Below, piece after piece: positions 1-7,819 of a stretch of 13,355 bases of DNA. A model generated the notes under the pieces. That model was not told the DNA's origin. It saw only the letters and a list, made by a program, of their open reading frames with translations, and made no database searches. Numbering within the stretch: the first letter of the stretch is position 1; each line of letters starts with the position of its first letter. The translations under genes were made by a program, and so were the position numbers. This DNA is from Sulfurovum sp. (lineage in GTDB: Bacteria > Campylobacterota > Campylobacteria > Campylobacterales > Sulfurovaceae), in NCBI GenBank assembly GCA_027029065.1, contig JALVGO010000079.1, forward strand, positions 1 through 13,355. The letters are read 5' to 3'.

Positions 1-145
1 CTACCCAAATATTGGACGGGATCCAGTTCCACTGTGAATTTGGAGTTACGACAACCACCTCATGCTCATCGCCAAGCCATTTTTTTGCAAATGTTGCAGC
101 AGTGTGTCCAGAGACACCACCACCCATTACTACTAATCGTGCCAT
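1..145 (-). CDS. Sulfide:quinone oxidoreductase-like flavoprotein (partial, N-terminus only)
   Basis: The first 48 codons are visible on the minus strand; the rest lies beyond the left edge. The protein opens with a hydrophobic beta strand and the dinucleotide-binding glycine motif GGGVSGH (residues 8-14), followed by a helix and a second strand ending VVVTPN, which is a Rossmann fold for FAD. The segment NWIPSNIWV (40-48) is typical of sulfide:quinone oxidoreductase-type proteins of sulfur-oxidising Campylobacterota, which pass electrons from sulfide to the quinone pool. The start is supported by AAGGAAGG at 148-155 on the minus strand. The catalytic cysteines are not in view, so a related NAD(P)/FAD oxidoreductase cannot be excluded. 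It is transcribed divergently from the transporter operon. Confidence 0.72.
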   Translation of the reverse strand, partial: MARLVVMGGGVSGHTAATFAKKWLGDEHEVVVVTPNSQWNWIPSNIWV

Positions 146-347
146 AGCCTTCCTTCATATTTAAAATTTATTGTTGCACATTCATTTTAGGGCAACCTTT
201 TTTAAAACCAATTTAAAGTGTTGTATTTAGTGATTTTTATTAACGACCATTATCTTTTGTATAAGATAGAAATATAATAATTAATCCATTTTCTCAAAAG
301 AATATTATATTAATCAAAAAAATTTATGAAATAAGGAGAAAAATTGT
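146..347. promoter_or_regulatory. Divergent promoter region between the SQR-like gene and the transporter operon
   Basis: This is an AT-rich spacer between two divergent genes. For the plus-strand operon there is a perfect TATAAT at 273-278, a likely -10 box, with no clear -35, as is common in Campylobacterota. Just upstream is a dyad, TATCTT (251-256) and AAGATA (263-268) separated by 6 bases, a possible operator. The operon's ribosome-binding site is AAGGAG at 333-338. On the minus strand a weaker TAAAAT (complement of 184-189) could serve the SQR-like gene. The promoters are predicted from sequence alone. Confidence 0.5.
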
Positions 348-2564
348 ATGAATTCTAACAACCCTTTTTACCTTTTTGTAATAAAATATGGTAAAATCAT
401 CTCATCAATACCACACAAAGGCAGGGGTTCGTTGTTCTTACATCTATTATCAACACTACTCATGTTTTTGTTTGTGGCTACACAGCTGCATGCCAATGTC
501 TGGAACAGTCCCTACCCTGCAAGCGAACGGAGCAGCAATACGCTGTTTACAGTATTCTCTTCCCCTCCCAGACATTTGGATCCTGTGGTATCGTACAATG
601 CCAACGAGTGGTCGATTCTTGGACAGATTTATGAACCGCCGCTTCAGTACAACTATCTTAAACGCCCCTATATGCTTGAACCGCTGACACTGCAAACCAT
701 GCCGGAGGTTGTCTATCTTGACAACGAAGGAAAAGAGACAACTGAGGAGCGTCGGATTGCCTATTCCCGCTACCGGCTGCATCTTCGCTCAGATGTCTAT
801 TACCATCCTCATCCGGCATTTGCCAAAAATGCACAGGGGCAGCTTCTGTATGGTGCGCTTACCCAAAACGAGCTTGATGCCATAGAGAGTGTGCATGATT
901 TTGTCCAAAAAGAGACAAGAGAGCTTAGGGCAGAAGATTACGCTTATGCTATCAAGCGTATGGCAGTACGGCAGTACCACTCCCCCATCCTTGACAGCAT
1001 GATCCCTTATATAGTAGGCTTAGAGGATTTTTCCAAAAAGATAAGTGCAGTTGCCAAGCAGAAAAGAGTGTTGCACCAGCCGTTGGATCTGCGTGCATAC
1101 CATATAAAAGGGGTAAAGGTTGTGGATGACAATACGTTAGAGATTCTCATCCATGGAAAATACCCGCAGTTTCTCTACTGGCTTGCTATGAACTTTTTTG
1201 CCCCTATCCCATGGGAGGCGGATCTCTTTTATCAGCAAGAGGGGCTGCATGCAAAAAATATTTCATTCGATACGGCACCGGTAGGTACAGGACCCTACTA
1301 TTTGGCAGAAAATAACCCCAACCGGCGTATGCGTCTAAAACGAAACAGTTATTTCCATACAGAGTACTATCCTGCCTCATCCCAAAAACTTCCGTTTATC
1401 GATGAAGCGGTCTATACCCTTGAAAAAGAGAGTATTCCAATGTGGAACAAGTTTCTGCAGGGCTACTATGATGCCTCTGGCATCGCCTCGGAAGCCTTTG
1501 ATCAGGCAGTGCAGATAGGCAGCAGCGGAGATATGGGTTTGAGTGATGCTATGCGCAAGAAAGGTATACGGCTGATCTCTTCTGTACAGCCTTCGATCTT
1601 TTATATGGCATTTAATATGGAAGATCCTGTTGTCGGCGGCTACAGTCCAGAGCAGAGAAAACTGCGTCAGGCGATCAGTATTGCCCAGAATGAGGAGGAG
1701 TATATCTCCATTTTTATGAATGGACGGGGAGTGCCGGCACAAGGTCCCATTCCTCCCGGAATATTCGGTTATGAAGAGGGCAAAAAAGGAACCAACCCTT
1801 TTGTGTATGAATGGCACAAGGGCAGGCGGGTACGCAAACGTTTGGATGTTGCAAAAAGGCTGCTGGCTGAAGCAGGGTACCCTAACGGGATTAGCCAAAA
1901 GACGGGCAGACGGCTCAAGCTCTACTATGATACTACCGCAACGGGTCCTGATGACCGTGCTTTGATGGAGTGGCGCCGCAAGCAGTTTGCCAAACTGGGG
2001 ATTACGCTGGTGATCCGTGCAACGGACTACAACCGTTTTCAGGAAAAGGTGCGTAAGGGCAAAGTACAGCTCTTCTCCTGGGGATGGAATGCGGACTACC
2101 CCGATCCGGAGAATTTTCTCTTTTTGCTTTATGGAAAGAATGCAGCTGTCGATACCGACGGGGCAGGGATCAACAGCGCCAACTACAAAAATTCGGCGTT
2201 TGACAGACTCTTTGAAGAGATCAAAAGTATGGACAATACACCCGAACGTCTTGCAAAAATAGAGCAGATGCTCAAAATAGTGCAGGAGGATGCCCCATGG
2301 GTCTGGGGGTTCTACCCCAAAAGCCTTGCTCTGGTACACAGCTGGTTTGGCAATGTGTATGCCAATGCCATGGCAAACAATACCCTCAAATATAAACGTA
2401 TCGACCCTCAGGAGAGGGTTGCCAGACAGGAGGCATGGAACCGTCCGGTTGCAGTACCGCTGTATTGGCTGGTCGGAATGCTGGTACTGGGAGCAGTATT
2501 GCTCTATGCTGCCTATATAAGAGAAGAGAAAGCGGTGATATACCGCAGCAAGGAGAGAGGATGA
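348..2564 (+). CDS. Peptide ABC transporter substrate-binding protein, family 5, with C-terminal membrane anchor
   Basis: 738-residue extracytoplasmic solute-binding protein of the SBP_bac_5 (OppA/DppA/YejA) family, which captures peptides for an ABC importer. It has a long charged N-region, a hydrophobic segment at about 28-46 and a possible signal-peptidase site after LHA (residue 49). Family hallmarks include AEDYAYAIKRM (195-205) and GTGPYYL (313-319). The C-terminus is unusual: residues 703-724 form a strongly hydrophobic helix followed by a short charged tail (RxEEK...SKERG), so the protein is probably tethered to the inner membrane rather than free in the periplasm. The ATG at 348 has AAGGAG 9 bases upstream. 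It is the first gene of the operon and overlaps the next by ATGA. The substrate is unknown; a Yej-like peptide system is the closest guess because of the fused ATPase gene downstream. Confidence 0.88.
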   Translation: MNSNNPFYLFVIKYGKIISSIPHKGRGSLFLHLLSTLLMFLFVATQLHANVWNSPYPASERSSNTLFTVFSSPPRHLDPVVSYNANEWSILGQIYEPPLQYNYLKRPYMLEPLTLQTMPEVVYLDNEGKETTEERRIAYSRYRLHLRSDVYYHPHPAFAKNAQGQLLYGALTQNELDAIESVHDFVQKETRELRAEDYAYAIKRMAVRQYHSPILDSMIPYIVGLEDFSKKISAVAKQKRVLHQPLDLRAYHIKGVKVVDDNTLEILIHGKYPQFLYWLAMNFFAPIPWEADLFYQQEGLHAKNISFDTAPVGTGPYYLAENNPNRRMRLKRNSYFHTEYYPASSQKLPFIDEAVYTLEKESIPMWNKFLQGYYDASGIASEAFDQAVQIGSSGDMGLSDAMRKKGIRLISSVQPSIFYMAFNMEDPVVGGYSPEQRKLRQAISIAQNEEEYISIFMNGRGVPAQGPIPPGIFGYEEGKKGTNPFVYEWHKGRRVRKRLDVAKRLLAEAGYPNGISQKTGRRLKLYYDTTATGPDDRALMEWRRKQFAKLGITLVIRATDYNRFQEKVRKGKVQLFSWGWNADYPDPENFLFLLYGKNAAVDTDGAGINSANYKNSAFDRLFEEIKSMDNTPERLAKIEQMLKIVQEDAPWVWGFYPKSLALVHSWFGNVYANAMANNTLKYKRIDPQERVARQEAWNRPVAVPLYWLVGMLVLGAVLLYAAYIREEKAVIYRSKERG

Positions 2565-3535
2565 TACGTTATGTTATCAGGCGGATACTCTATGCCATCC
2601 CTATACTCATTGGCGTTAACCTCATTACCTTTATGCTCTTTTTTATGGTCAACACACCTGATGATATGGCACGGGCGCAGTTGGGAGCCAAACAGACAAC
2701 ACCGGCAATGATTGCGGCATGGAAAGAGGAGAAGGGGTATGACAAACCGCTTTTTTACAATAAGCATGCAAAGGGTATGAGCCACATTACCCAAACCCTC
2801 TTTGTGCAGGAGTCCTTAAAGCTTTTCAGGTTTGACTTCGGACGCTCGGATGCCAACCGTGATATCGGCAAAGAGATCAGAGCAAGGATGGGACCGAGTC
2901 TTGCGATTGCGGTACCGACATTTCTGATCGCACTGGTGACCAACATTTCAATCGCACTGCTGCTGGTACTCTTTAGAGGCTCTATACTGGATTTTTCCAT
3001 GATGATCGCAGCCGTGGTGATCATGTCGGTTTCGGGGCTTTTCTATATTATACTGGGGCAGGTACTCTTCTCCAAACTGTGGCACTGGGTACCGATCTCC
3101 GGATATGCAGAGGGGTGGAGCGGTATCAAGTTTATTGTTTTGCCTGTTGCTATTGGTGTATTTGCCGGGCTTGGCGCAGGGGTACGCTGGTACCGTTCGA
3201 TCTTTCTGGAACAGATCAATCAGGATTATGTGCGTACCGCGCGTGCCAAAGGGCTTTCACAAATTGCTGTGCTCTTTAAACACGTTCTGCGCAATGGGAT
3301 GTTGCCTATTCTTACCGGAGTGGTGGTTGTCATTCCGTCACTTTTTATGGGGAGTTTGATCATGGAATCCTTTTTCGGTATCCCCGGACTTGGCTCCTAT
3401 ACGATCGATGCGATCAATGCACAGGATTTTGCCATTGTCAAAGCGATGGTCTTTTTGGGCTCCGTACTCTATATTGTGGGGCTTATTTTGACAGACCTCT
3501 CCTATACACTCTTTGATCCGAGGGTGAAGCTATGA
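2561..3535 (+). CDS. Peptide ABC transporter permease, OppB/DppB/YejB type
   Basis: 324-residue inner-membrane permease of the binding-protein-dependent transport family. It begins MIRYVIRRILYAIPILIGVN, the typical OppB/DppB opening. About six hydrophobic segments are visible (roughly 9-30, 113-138, 146-170, 189-209, 250-273, 293-314). The cytoplasmic EAA coupling region is at about 217-250 (DYVRTARAKGLS...RNGMLPI), where the ATPase docks. It ends in the family-typical DPRVKL. The chosen start, ATG at 2561, sits behind AAGGAGAGAGG (2550-2560) and overlaps the stop of the binding protein as ATGA. A longer in-frame start at 2435 lies inside the upstream gene and encodes an unrelated leader, so it is rejected. 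It should pair with the next permease as a heterodimer. Confidence 0.92.
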   Translation: MIRYVIRRILYAIPILIGVNLITFMLFFMVNTPDDMARAQLGAKQTTPAMIAAWKEEKGYDKPLFYNKHAKGMSHITQTLFVQESLKLFRFDFGRSDANRDIGKEIRARMGPSLAIAVPTFLIALVTNISIALLLVLFRGSILDFSMMIAAVVIMSVSGLFYIILGQVLFSKLWHWVPISGYAEGWSGIKFIVLPVAIGVFAGLGAGVRWYRSIFLEQINQDYVRTARAKGLSQIAVLFKHVLRNGMLPILTGVVVVIPSLFMGSLIMESFFGIPGLGSYTIDAINAQDFAIVKAMVFLGSVLYIVGLILTDLSYTLFDPRVKL

Positions 3536-4866
3536 CACTGCATCTTCTGTGGACTGATATACTGGTATGGCTTTTGATGGCGGGCTTTGCAGTGCTTGGA
3601 TGGCGCAGCATGCGTTCTGTACAGACAAGGCGTATGTGGCAGAGCATCTTTCGATCGGGGGTCGCGATGGCATCGGCAATGGTACTGCTCTTTTATCTGC
3701 TTTTTGCACTGCTTGACAGTGTGCATTTCAAAGTCAATACACCTGTCTCAAAAGGTATGGTGGAAGGGGAGATCGTCTCTTTGCTTGATATAGGGATGGC
3801 ACATCAGAAGTACTACAGTGAGCGTACCTACTCTGCACCGTTTGCTGCCCGTGAATACACCAAATCTGTCACATCTGATGCAACAGGACGCACCACACAG
3901 CGTTATCTTCCTCTGCAGCATGTACACACTGACCGTTTTGTGCAAAAAAGCCTGATGGGTATCGGATCCGGCATGCTGCTTGCGCTTTTGCTGATTGCAA
4001 CACATTGGCGGTGGCGGAAACGGGATGACGCAGATATGGTTTCTGCTGCCAAGATACCGTGGCATGTTGCCTATATGACACTGCTGCTGCTTTTGGTGCT
4101 TTTGGGGTGGATCTATGTGATGAGCTTCTCCTATCATGTGCTGGGTACGGACAAAGTGGGTGCCGATGTGCTGTATGCCTCGCTTAAAAGTATCCGTACG
4201 GGGGTGCTGATAGGGACATTGACAACGCTGGTGACCCTGCCGCTTGCTATCATCCTTGGTGTCAGTGCCGGGTATTTCCGCGGATGGGTCGATGATCTGA
4301 TACAGTATCTCTACACGACCCTCAGTTCCATTCCCGGGGTACTGCTGATTGCTGCGGGGGTGCTGATGATGCAGGTGTGGGTCGATCAGCACCCTGAGTG
4401 GTTCGCTTCGACAGTGGAACGTTCAGACCTCCGGCTGCTCTTTTTGGTGGTGATTTTGGGGGTGACAAGCTGGACAGGGCTGTGCCGACTGGTGCGTGCC
4501 GAGACATTGAAGATCGCCAAAATGGACTATGTGACCGCGGCAAAGGCGTTTGGTGTAGGCAGCATGCGTATTATGTTACGCCATATCATGCCGAACCTGA
4601 TGCATATTATTTTGATCTCCGTGGTGCTTGACTTCTCCTCGCTTGTACTTGCCGAGGCGGTACTCTCTTATGTAGGGGTAGGGGTCGATCCGACCATGTA
4701 CAGTTGGGGCAACATGATCAATCAGGCACGGCTGGAGATGGCAAGAGAGCCGATGGTATGGTGGTCACTGTTTGCCTCCTTTGCGTTTATGTTTGTCTTG
4801 GTGTTAGCTGCTAATCTCTTCTCCGACAGGGTGCAGCATGTACTCGATCCAAGGAATGTGTCATGA
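3532..4866 (+). CDS. Peptide ABC transporter permease, OppC/DppC/YejE type, with extended N-terminal half
   Basis: 444-residue permease, about 100-150 residues longer than typical OppC/DppC/YejE proteins. The core is clear: the periplasmic motif LGTDKVGADVL (204-214), the EAA coupling region (about 324-356, DYVTAAKAFGVGSMR...IMPN) and a DPR end. Before it come an extra N-terminal hydrophobic segment (about 9-26), the OppC_N-like segment (44-64), a polar loop probably in the periplasm (65-140), then two further segments (141-158 and 179-198) around a basic stretch HWRWRKR. By the positive-inside rule this adds a membrane hairpin ahead of the normal core. It overlaps both neighbours by ATGA (3532-3535 and 4863-4866), consistent with stoichiometric synthesis with its partner permease. 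Confidence 0.9.
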   Translation: MTLHLLWTDILVWLLMAGFAVLGWRSMRSVQTRRMWQSIFRSGVAMASAMVLLFYLLFALLDSVHFKVNTPVSKGMVEGEIVSLLDIGMAHQKYYSERTYSAPFAAREYTKSVTSDATGRTTQRYLPLQHVHTDRFVQKSLMGIGSGMLLALLLIATHWRWRKRDDADMVSAAKIPWHVAYMTLLLLLVLLGWIYVMSFSYHVLGTDKVGADVLYASLKSIRTGVLIGTLTTLVTLPLAIILGVSAGYFRGWVDDLIQYLYTTLSSIPGVLLIAAGVLMMQVWVDQHPEWFASTVERSDLRLLFLVVILGVTSWTGLCRLVRAETLKIAKMDYVTAAKAFGVGSMRIMLRHIMPNLMHIILISVVLDFSSLVLAEAVLSYVGVGVDPTMYSWGNMINQARLEMAREPMVWWSLFASFAFMFVLVLAANLFSDRVQHVLDPRNVS

Positions 4867-6497
4867 GTACCCTGCTGGATATTCGTCAGCTCAGCATTGC
4901 TGCGGGTGACAAAACATTGCTTGATCAGGTTTCATTTATAGTCGGGAGAGGAGAGATCGTTGCCCTCGTGGGAGAGTCCGGAAGCGGCAAGTCGGTCACT
5001 TCACTGGCGATCATGCGTCTACTGCCGCAGGCGCTGTCGGTGACCGGTGGAGATGTACTGCTTGAGGAGAGTTCCCTTTTTGTGCTGCCGGAAATGCAGA
5101 TGCGGCATATACGCGGCAGACGTATCGCTATGATCTTTCAGGAACCCATGAGTGCACTCAACCCTGTGATGACCGTTGGTGAGCAGGTGGCCGAAGCGGT
5201 CAGGCTGCATTTTACGCTTTCTGCCTCCGAGGTCAAAGCGCGGGTGATCGCCCTTTTTGAAGAGGTGGCCATTCCCGATCCGGCCATACGGTACAACTGG
5301 TACCCCCATCAGCTCTCAGGCGGACAGAAACAGCGGGTGATGATTGCCATGGCACTTGCATGTGAACCTGATCTGCTGATTGCCGATGAACCGACAACAG
5401 CACTGGATGTAACGGTACAGGCACAGGTTCTTTCTTTGCTGAAACAGATACGCGATAGGCGTGGGCTCTCTATTCTCTTCATTACACATGATCTGGCAGT
5501 GGTCTCGCAGATGGCAGATACTATTGCGGTGATGAAGGATGGCAAGATTGTCGAAAAAGCGGATGCCTATACGCTCTTTGTCTCCCCGTCTCACCCCTAC
5601 ACACGGCAGCTGCTTGAAAATGCAGTGGCGAAAGAGGTGTCAAAAGGTGAGGGAGGTGCCAAAGAAATAGTGTTGCGGGTAGAAGATCTCAAAGTCCATT
5701 TCCCTGTGAAAAGAGGGTTCTTTGGGCAGGTACGTCAGGTTGTCAAAGCGGTTGACGGGGTATCTTTGACGATCGAACGCGGCAGCACACTGGCACTGGT
5801 CGGTGAATCGGGAAGCGGGAAGACAACGCTTGGAGAGGCGATTTTGTCACTGGTGCCTGTGAGTGGCGGCAGCATTTGGTTTGAAACTGACGAGATAACG
5901 GTACTGCCAAAGAAGATGCGCCACACCTATCGTAAAAAGATACAGGTGATCTTTCAAGACCCTTTTGCGGCACTCGATCCGCGTATGAACATCGGAGAGA
6001 TCATCAAAGAAGGGATGGAGAGTCTTGGTGTGGGACCTCGTACCCCCAAAGCGCAGCACCGTTATATTGAAGAGATACTGAAAAAGGTTGAACTCGACCC
6101 GGCATATATCGATCGCTATCCGCATGAGTTCTCAGGAGGACAGCGGCAGCGTATCGGTATTGCGAGGGCACTCGCGGTAGATCCGGAGCTGATCATTTGC
6201 GATGAACCTACCTCGGCACTGGATGTGACAGTACGTGCACAGATCCTGCGTCTGTTGAAACGGCTGCAACAGGAGAGTGGACTGAGCTACCTTTTTATCA
6301 CCCACGATCTCTCTTTGGTGCCTGACATAGCCCGGCATGTGGCAGTCATGCAGTCGGGGAAGATTGTTGAACAGGGACGTGTCGATGAGGTCTTCACCGC
6401 ACCCCGGCATCCCTATACCCAGACACTGTTGTCGGCAGTACCGAAGCTGCCTGCATCTATGCACGGATTCATAAAAGAAAAGAAAGAGGAAATATGA
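4863..6497 (+). CDS. Fused double ATP-binding subunit of peptide ABC transporter (YejF/DppD-DppF fusion type)
   Basis: 544 residues with two complete ABC ATPase domains in one chain, the arrangement of YejF, so one polypeptide can power the importer. Domain 1: Walker A GESGSGKS (37-44), Q-loop FQEP (92-95), signature LSGGQ (151-155), Walker B LLIADEP (171-177), switch His209. Domain 2: Walker A GESGSGKT (314-321), Q-loop FQDP (364-367), signature FSGGQ (423-427), Walker B LIICDEP (443-449), His481. Each domain ends with the HPYT motif (244-247 and 516-519) of the oligopeptide subfamily. All catalytic residues are intact, so both sites should hydrolyse ATP. It is cytoplasmic and docks on the two permeases encoded upstream. 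The start overlaps the previous stop by ATGA, and the same overlap links it to the phosphatase gene. Confidence 0.94.
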   Translation: MSTLLDIRQLSIAAGDKTLLDQVSFIVGRGEIVALVGESGSGKSVTSLAIMRLLPQALSVTGGDVLLEESSLFVLPEMQMRHIRGRRIAMIFQEPMSALNPVMTVGEQVAEAVRLHFTLSASEVKARVIALFEEVAIPDPAIRYNWYPHQLSGGQKQRVMIAMALACEPDLLIADEPTTALDVTVQAQVLSLLKQIRDRRGLSILFITHDLAVVSQMADTIAVMKDGKIVEKADAYTLFVSPSHPYTRQLLENAVAKEVSKGEGGAKEIVLRVEDLKVHFPVKRGFFGQVRQVVKAVDGVSLTIERGSTLALVGESGSGKTTLGEAILSLVPVSGGSIWFETDEITVLPKKMRHTYRKKIQVIFQDPFAALDPRMNIGEIIKEGMESLGVGPRTPKAQHRYIEEILKKVELDPAYIDRYPHEFSGGQRQRIGIARALAVDPELIICDEPTSALDVTVRAQILRLLKRLQQESGLSYLFITHDLSLVPDIARHVAVMQSGKIVEQGRVDEVFTAPRHPYTQTLLSAVPKLPASMHGFIKEKKEEI

Positions 6498-7126
6498 CCA
6501 TACTGTTTGACCTTGACGGCACACTGATAGACTCGACTGAAGCGATTTTGGAAAGTTTTCAGATTGCGTTCGAGACGTTTGGCAAAAAAGCACCCAATGA
6601 GGAGGTGATCAAATCACAGATTGGACATCCGCTTGATGTGATGTTCTCCGGTATGGGGATTGGAGATGAAATGGTATGGGAGTATGTGGACGCCTACAAA
6701 AGGCACTACCGTGTCATATCCAAAGCCAAAACAGTACTGCTGCCCAATGCGAAAGAGGCGATCGAACTTGCCGGTGCACATGCCACACTTGGCATTGTTA
6801 CTACCAAAACAGGGCTCTACTCCAGAGAGATGCTTGAGCATATGGGGGTCATGCACTATTTTTCTGTCTTGATCGGAAGAGAAGATGTCACCCATCCAAA
6901 ACCGCATCCCGAACCGGTGCTTAAAGCACTTTCAAAGCTCGATACCGATACAACAGAGTGTTGGATGATCGGTGATACCCCTATGGATATAGGGGCGGCA
7001 AATGCCGCAGGCATAGGCAGCGTGGCGGTTACCTGCGGGTATGCTGCTGAAGCGGAGCTCTCACCATACCGCTGTCATATCGCGCCAAATGCGCTGGAAG
7101 CTGTGAAGTTTATTATCGAATCATAA
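6494..7126 (+). CDS. HAD-superfamily phosphatase, phosphoglycolate phosphatase-like (Gph/PpaX type)
   Basis: 210-residue cytoplasmic hydrolase with all four haloacid dehalogenase motifs: DLDGT (nucleophile Asp6, acid Asp8), a Thr at 103/104 after the GIV strand, Lys136 in HPKPHPEP, and the Mg-binding GDTPMD (Asp161, Asp165). An alpha-helical cap (about 15-85) lies between motifs I and II, as in the phosphoglycolate phosphatase/PpaX group. The substrate cannot be read from sequence; 2-phosphoglycolate, pyrophosphate or another small phosphate ester are possible. It is the last gene of the transporter operon and joins the ATPase gene by ATGA overlap, so it is translationally coupled to it. A functional link to peptide uptake is not obvious and the linkage may only be transcriptional. 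Confidence 0.88.
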   Translation: MTILFDLDGTLIDSTEAILESFQIAFETFGKKAPNEEVIKSQIGHPLDVMFSGMGIGDEMVWEYVDAYKRHYRVISKAKTVLLPNAKEAIELAGAHATLGIVTTKTGLYSREMLEHMGVMHYFSVLIGREDVTHPKPHPEPVLKALSKLDTDTTECWMIGDTPMDIGAANAAGIGSVAVTCGYAAEAELSPYRCHIAPNALEAVKFIIES

Positions 7127-7244
7127 CATGAAGTTAAAAAAATTGTAATTTCAAGCACAATTTAAGAGTCCCGCCATTACAATGGGATACATTTTAGTAT
7201 TTTGAGTGTATACTCAAGTACCTAACCACTACAGAGGAGAAACT
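7127..7244 (+). promoter_or_regulatory. Promoter and possible operator region of the por operon
   Basis: This 118-bp spacer separates the transporter operon from porC. Two -10-like hexamers are visible, TAGTAT (7195-7200) and TATACT (7209-7214). Two dyads flank them: CCATT (7174-7178) with AATGG (7181-7185), and TTGAGT (7202-7207) with ACTCAA (7212-7217) around GTAT, the latter overlapping TATACT. Such placement suits a repressor or activator site. An AT-rich stem, AAATTGT (7140-7146) with ACAATTT (7157-7163), could weakly terminate the upstream operon but lacks a downstream T-run. AGAGGAGAA (7232-7240) is the porC ribosome-binding site. Confidence 0.45.
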
Positions 7245-7808
7245 ATGATTGAGATCAGATGGCACAGCCGTGCGGGTCAAGGTGCCGTAACCGGTGCAAA
7301 AGGGCTTGGAACCGTTGTTGCTACAACAGGAAAGCAGGTGCAGGCATATGCACTGTATGGTTCTGCCAAACGTGGTGCAGCAATGAATGCATATAACAGG
7401 ATAGATGACGAACCTATTACCAATCAGGAAACCAAAATGTTCCCTGATTATGTTTTTGTCATCGACCCTGCTTTGGCATTTACGGATGATATCACTAAAA
7501 ATGACAAGCCTACAACACAGTATATCATTACAACACATCTCTCGAAAGATGATTTGATTGCACAAATTCCTGCATTGCAGGACAAAGCGGAGAGAGTATT
7601 TGTGGTAGACTGTATGCAGATCTCACTTGATACTATTGGAAGAGCAATGCCTAATACACCGATTTTGGGTGCATTTATGAAGGTATCCAAGATGTATGAA
7701 TTGGATTTTTTCCTGGAAAATATGAAAAAAGTACTTGCCAAGTTCCCGCAAAAGATTATTGATGCGAACATGGAAGCGATTACCAGAGCATATAACGAAG
7801 TGAAATAA
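7245..7808 (+). CDS. porC: Pyruvate:ferredoxin (flavodoxin) oxidoreductase, gamma subunit
   Basis: 187-residue gamma subunit of the four-subunit enzyme that interconverts pyruvate plus CoA with acetyl-CoA plus CO2, using a low-potential ferredoxin or flavodoxin. The N-terminus MIEIRWHSRAGQGAVTGAK is the hallmark of the POR gamma domain. Length and gene order match the Helicobacter pylori PorC family. The ATG at 7245 is preceded by AGAGGAGAA and matches the family N-terminus; an in-frame GTG at 7206 lies inside the TTGAGT/ACTCAA dyad and adds 13 non-family residues, so it is rejected. It is the first gene of the operon, followed after 11 bp by porD. In sulfur-oxidising Campylobacterota the enzyme is thought to work in the carboxylating direction for carbon fixation. 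Confidence 0.95.
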   Translation: MIEIRWHSRAGQGAVTGAKGLGTVVATTGKQVQAYALYGSAKRGAAMNAYNRIDDEPITNQETKMFPDYVFVIDPALAFTDDITKNDKPTTQYIITTHLSKDDLIAQIPALQDKAERVFVVDCMQISLDTIGRAMPNTPILGAFMKVSKMYELDFFLENMKKVLAKFPQKIIDANMEAITRAYNEVK

Positions 7809-7819
7809 AGGAGCGCAGG

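Noticed and set aside
1377..2339. 320-codon minus-strand reading frame inside the binding-protein gene
   Set aside because: It is antisense to a clear SBP_bac_5 gene, is rich in Cys, His and Arg in no recognisable pattern, and has no supporting leader. It is a codon-usage shadow.
2435..2560. Longer start for the first permease
   Set aside because: The extra 42 residues lie within the binding-protein gene, look unrelated to permeases, and a strong ribosome-binding site stands directly before ATG 2561.
3748..4392. 214-codon minus-strand reading frame inside the second permease
   Set aside because: His/Gln/Pro-rich composition typical of antisense frames under membrane-protein genes; no domain.
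7140..7163. AT-rich stem as terminator of the transporter operon
   Set aside because: The 7-bp stem is weak, the loop is 10 bases, and no T-run follows on the plus strand.
7206..7244. GTG start for a longer PorC
   Set aside because: It falls in the promoter/dyad region, and the family N-terminus begins at ATG 7245, which has a good ribosome-binding site.
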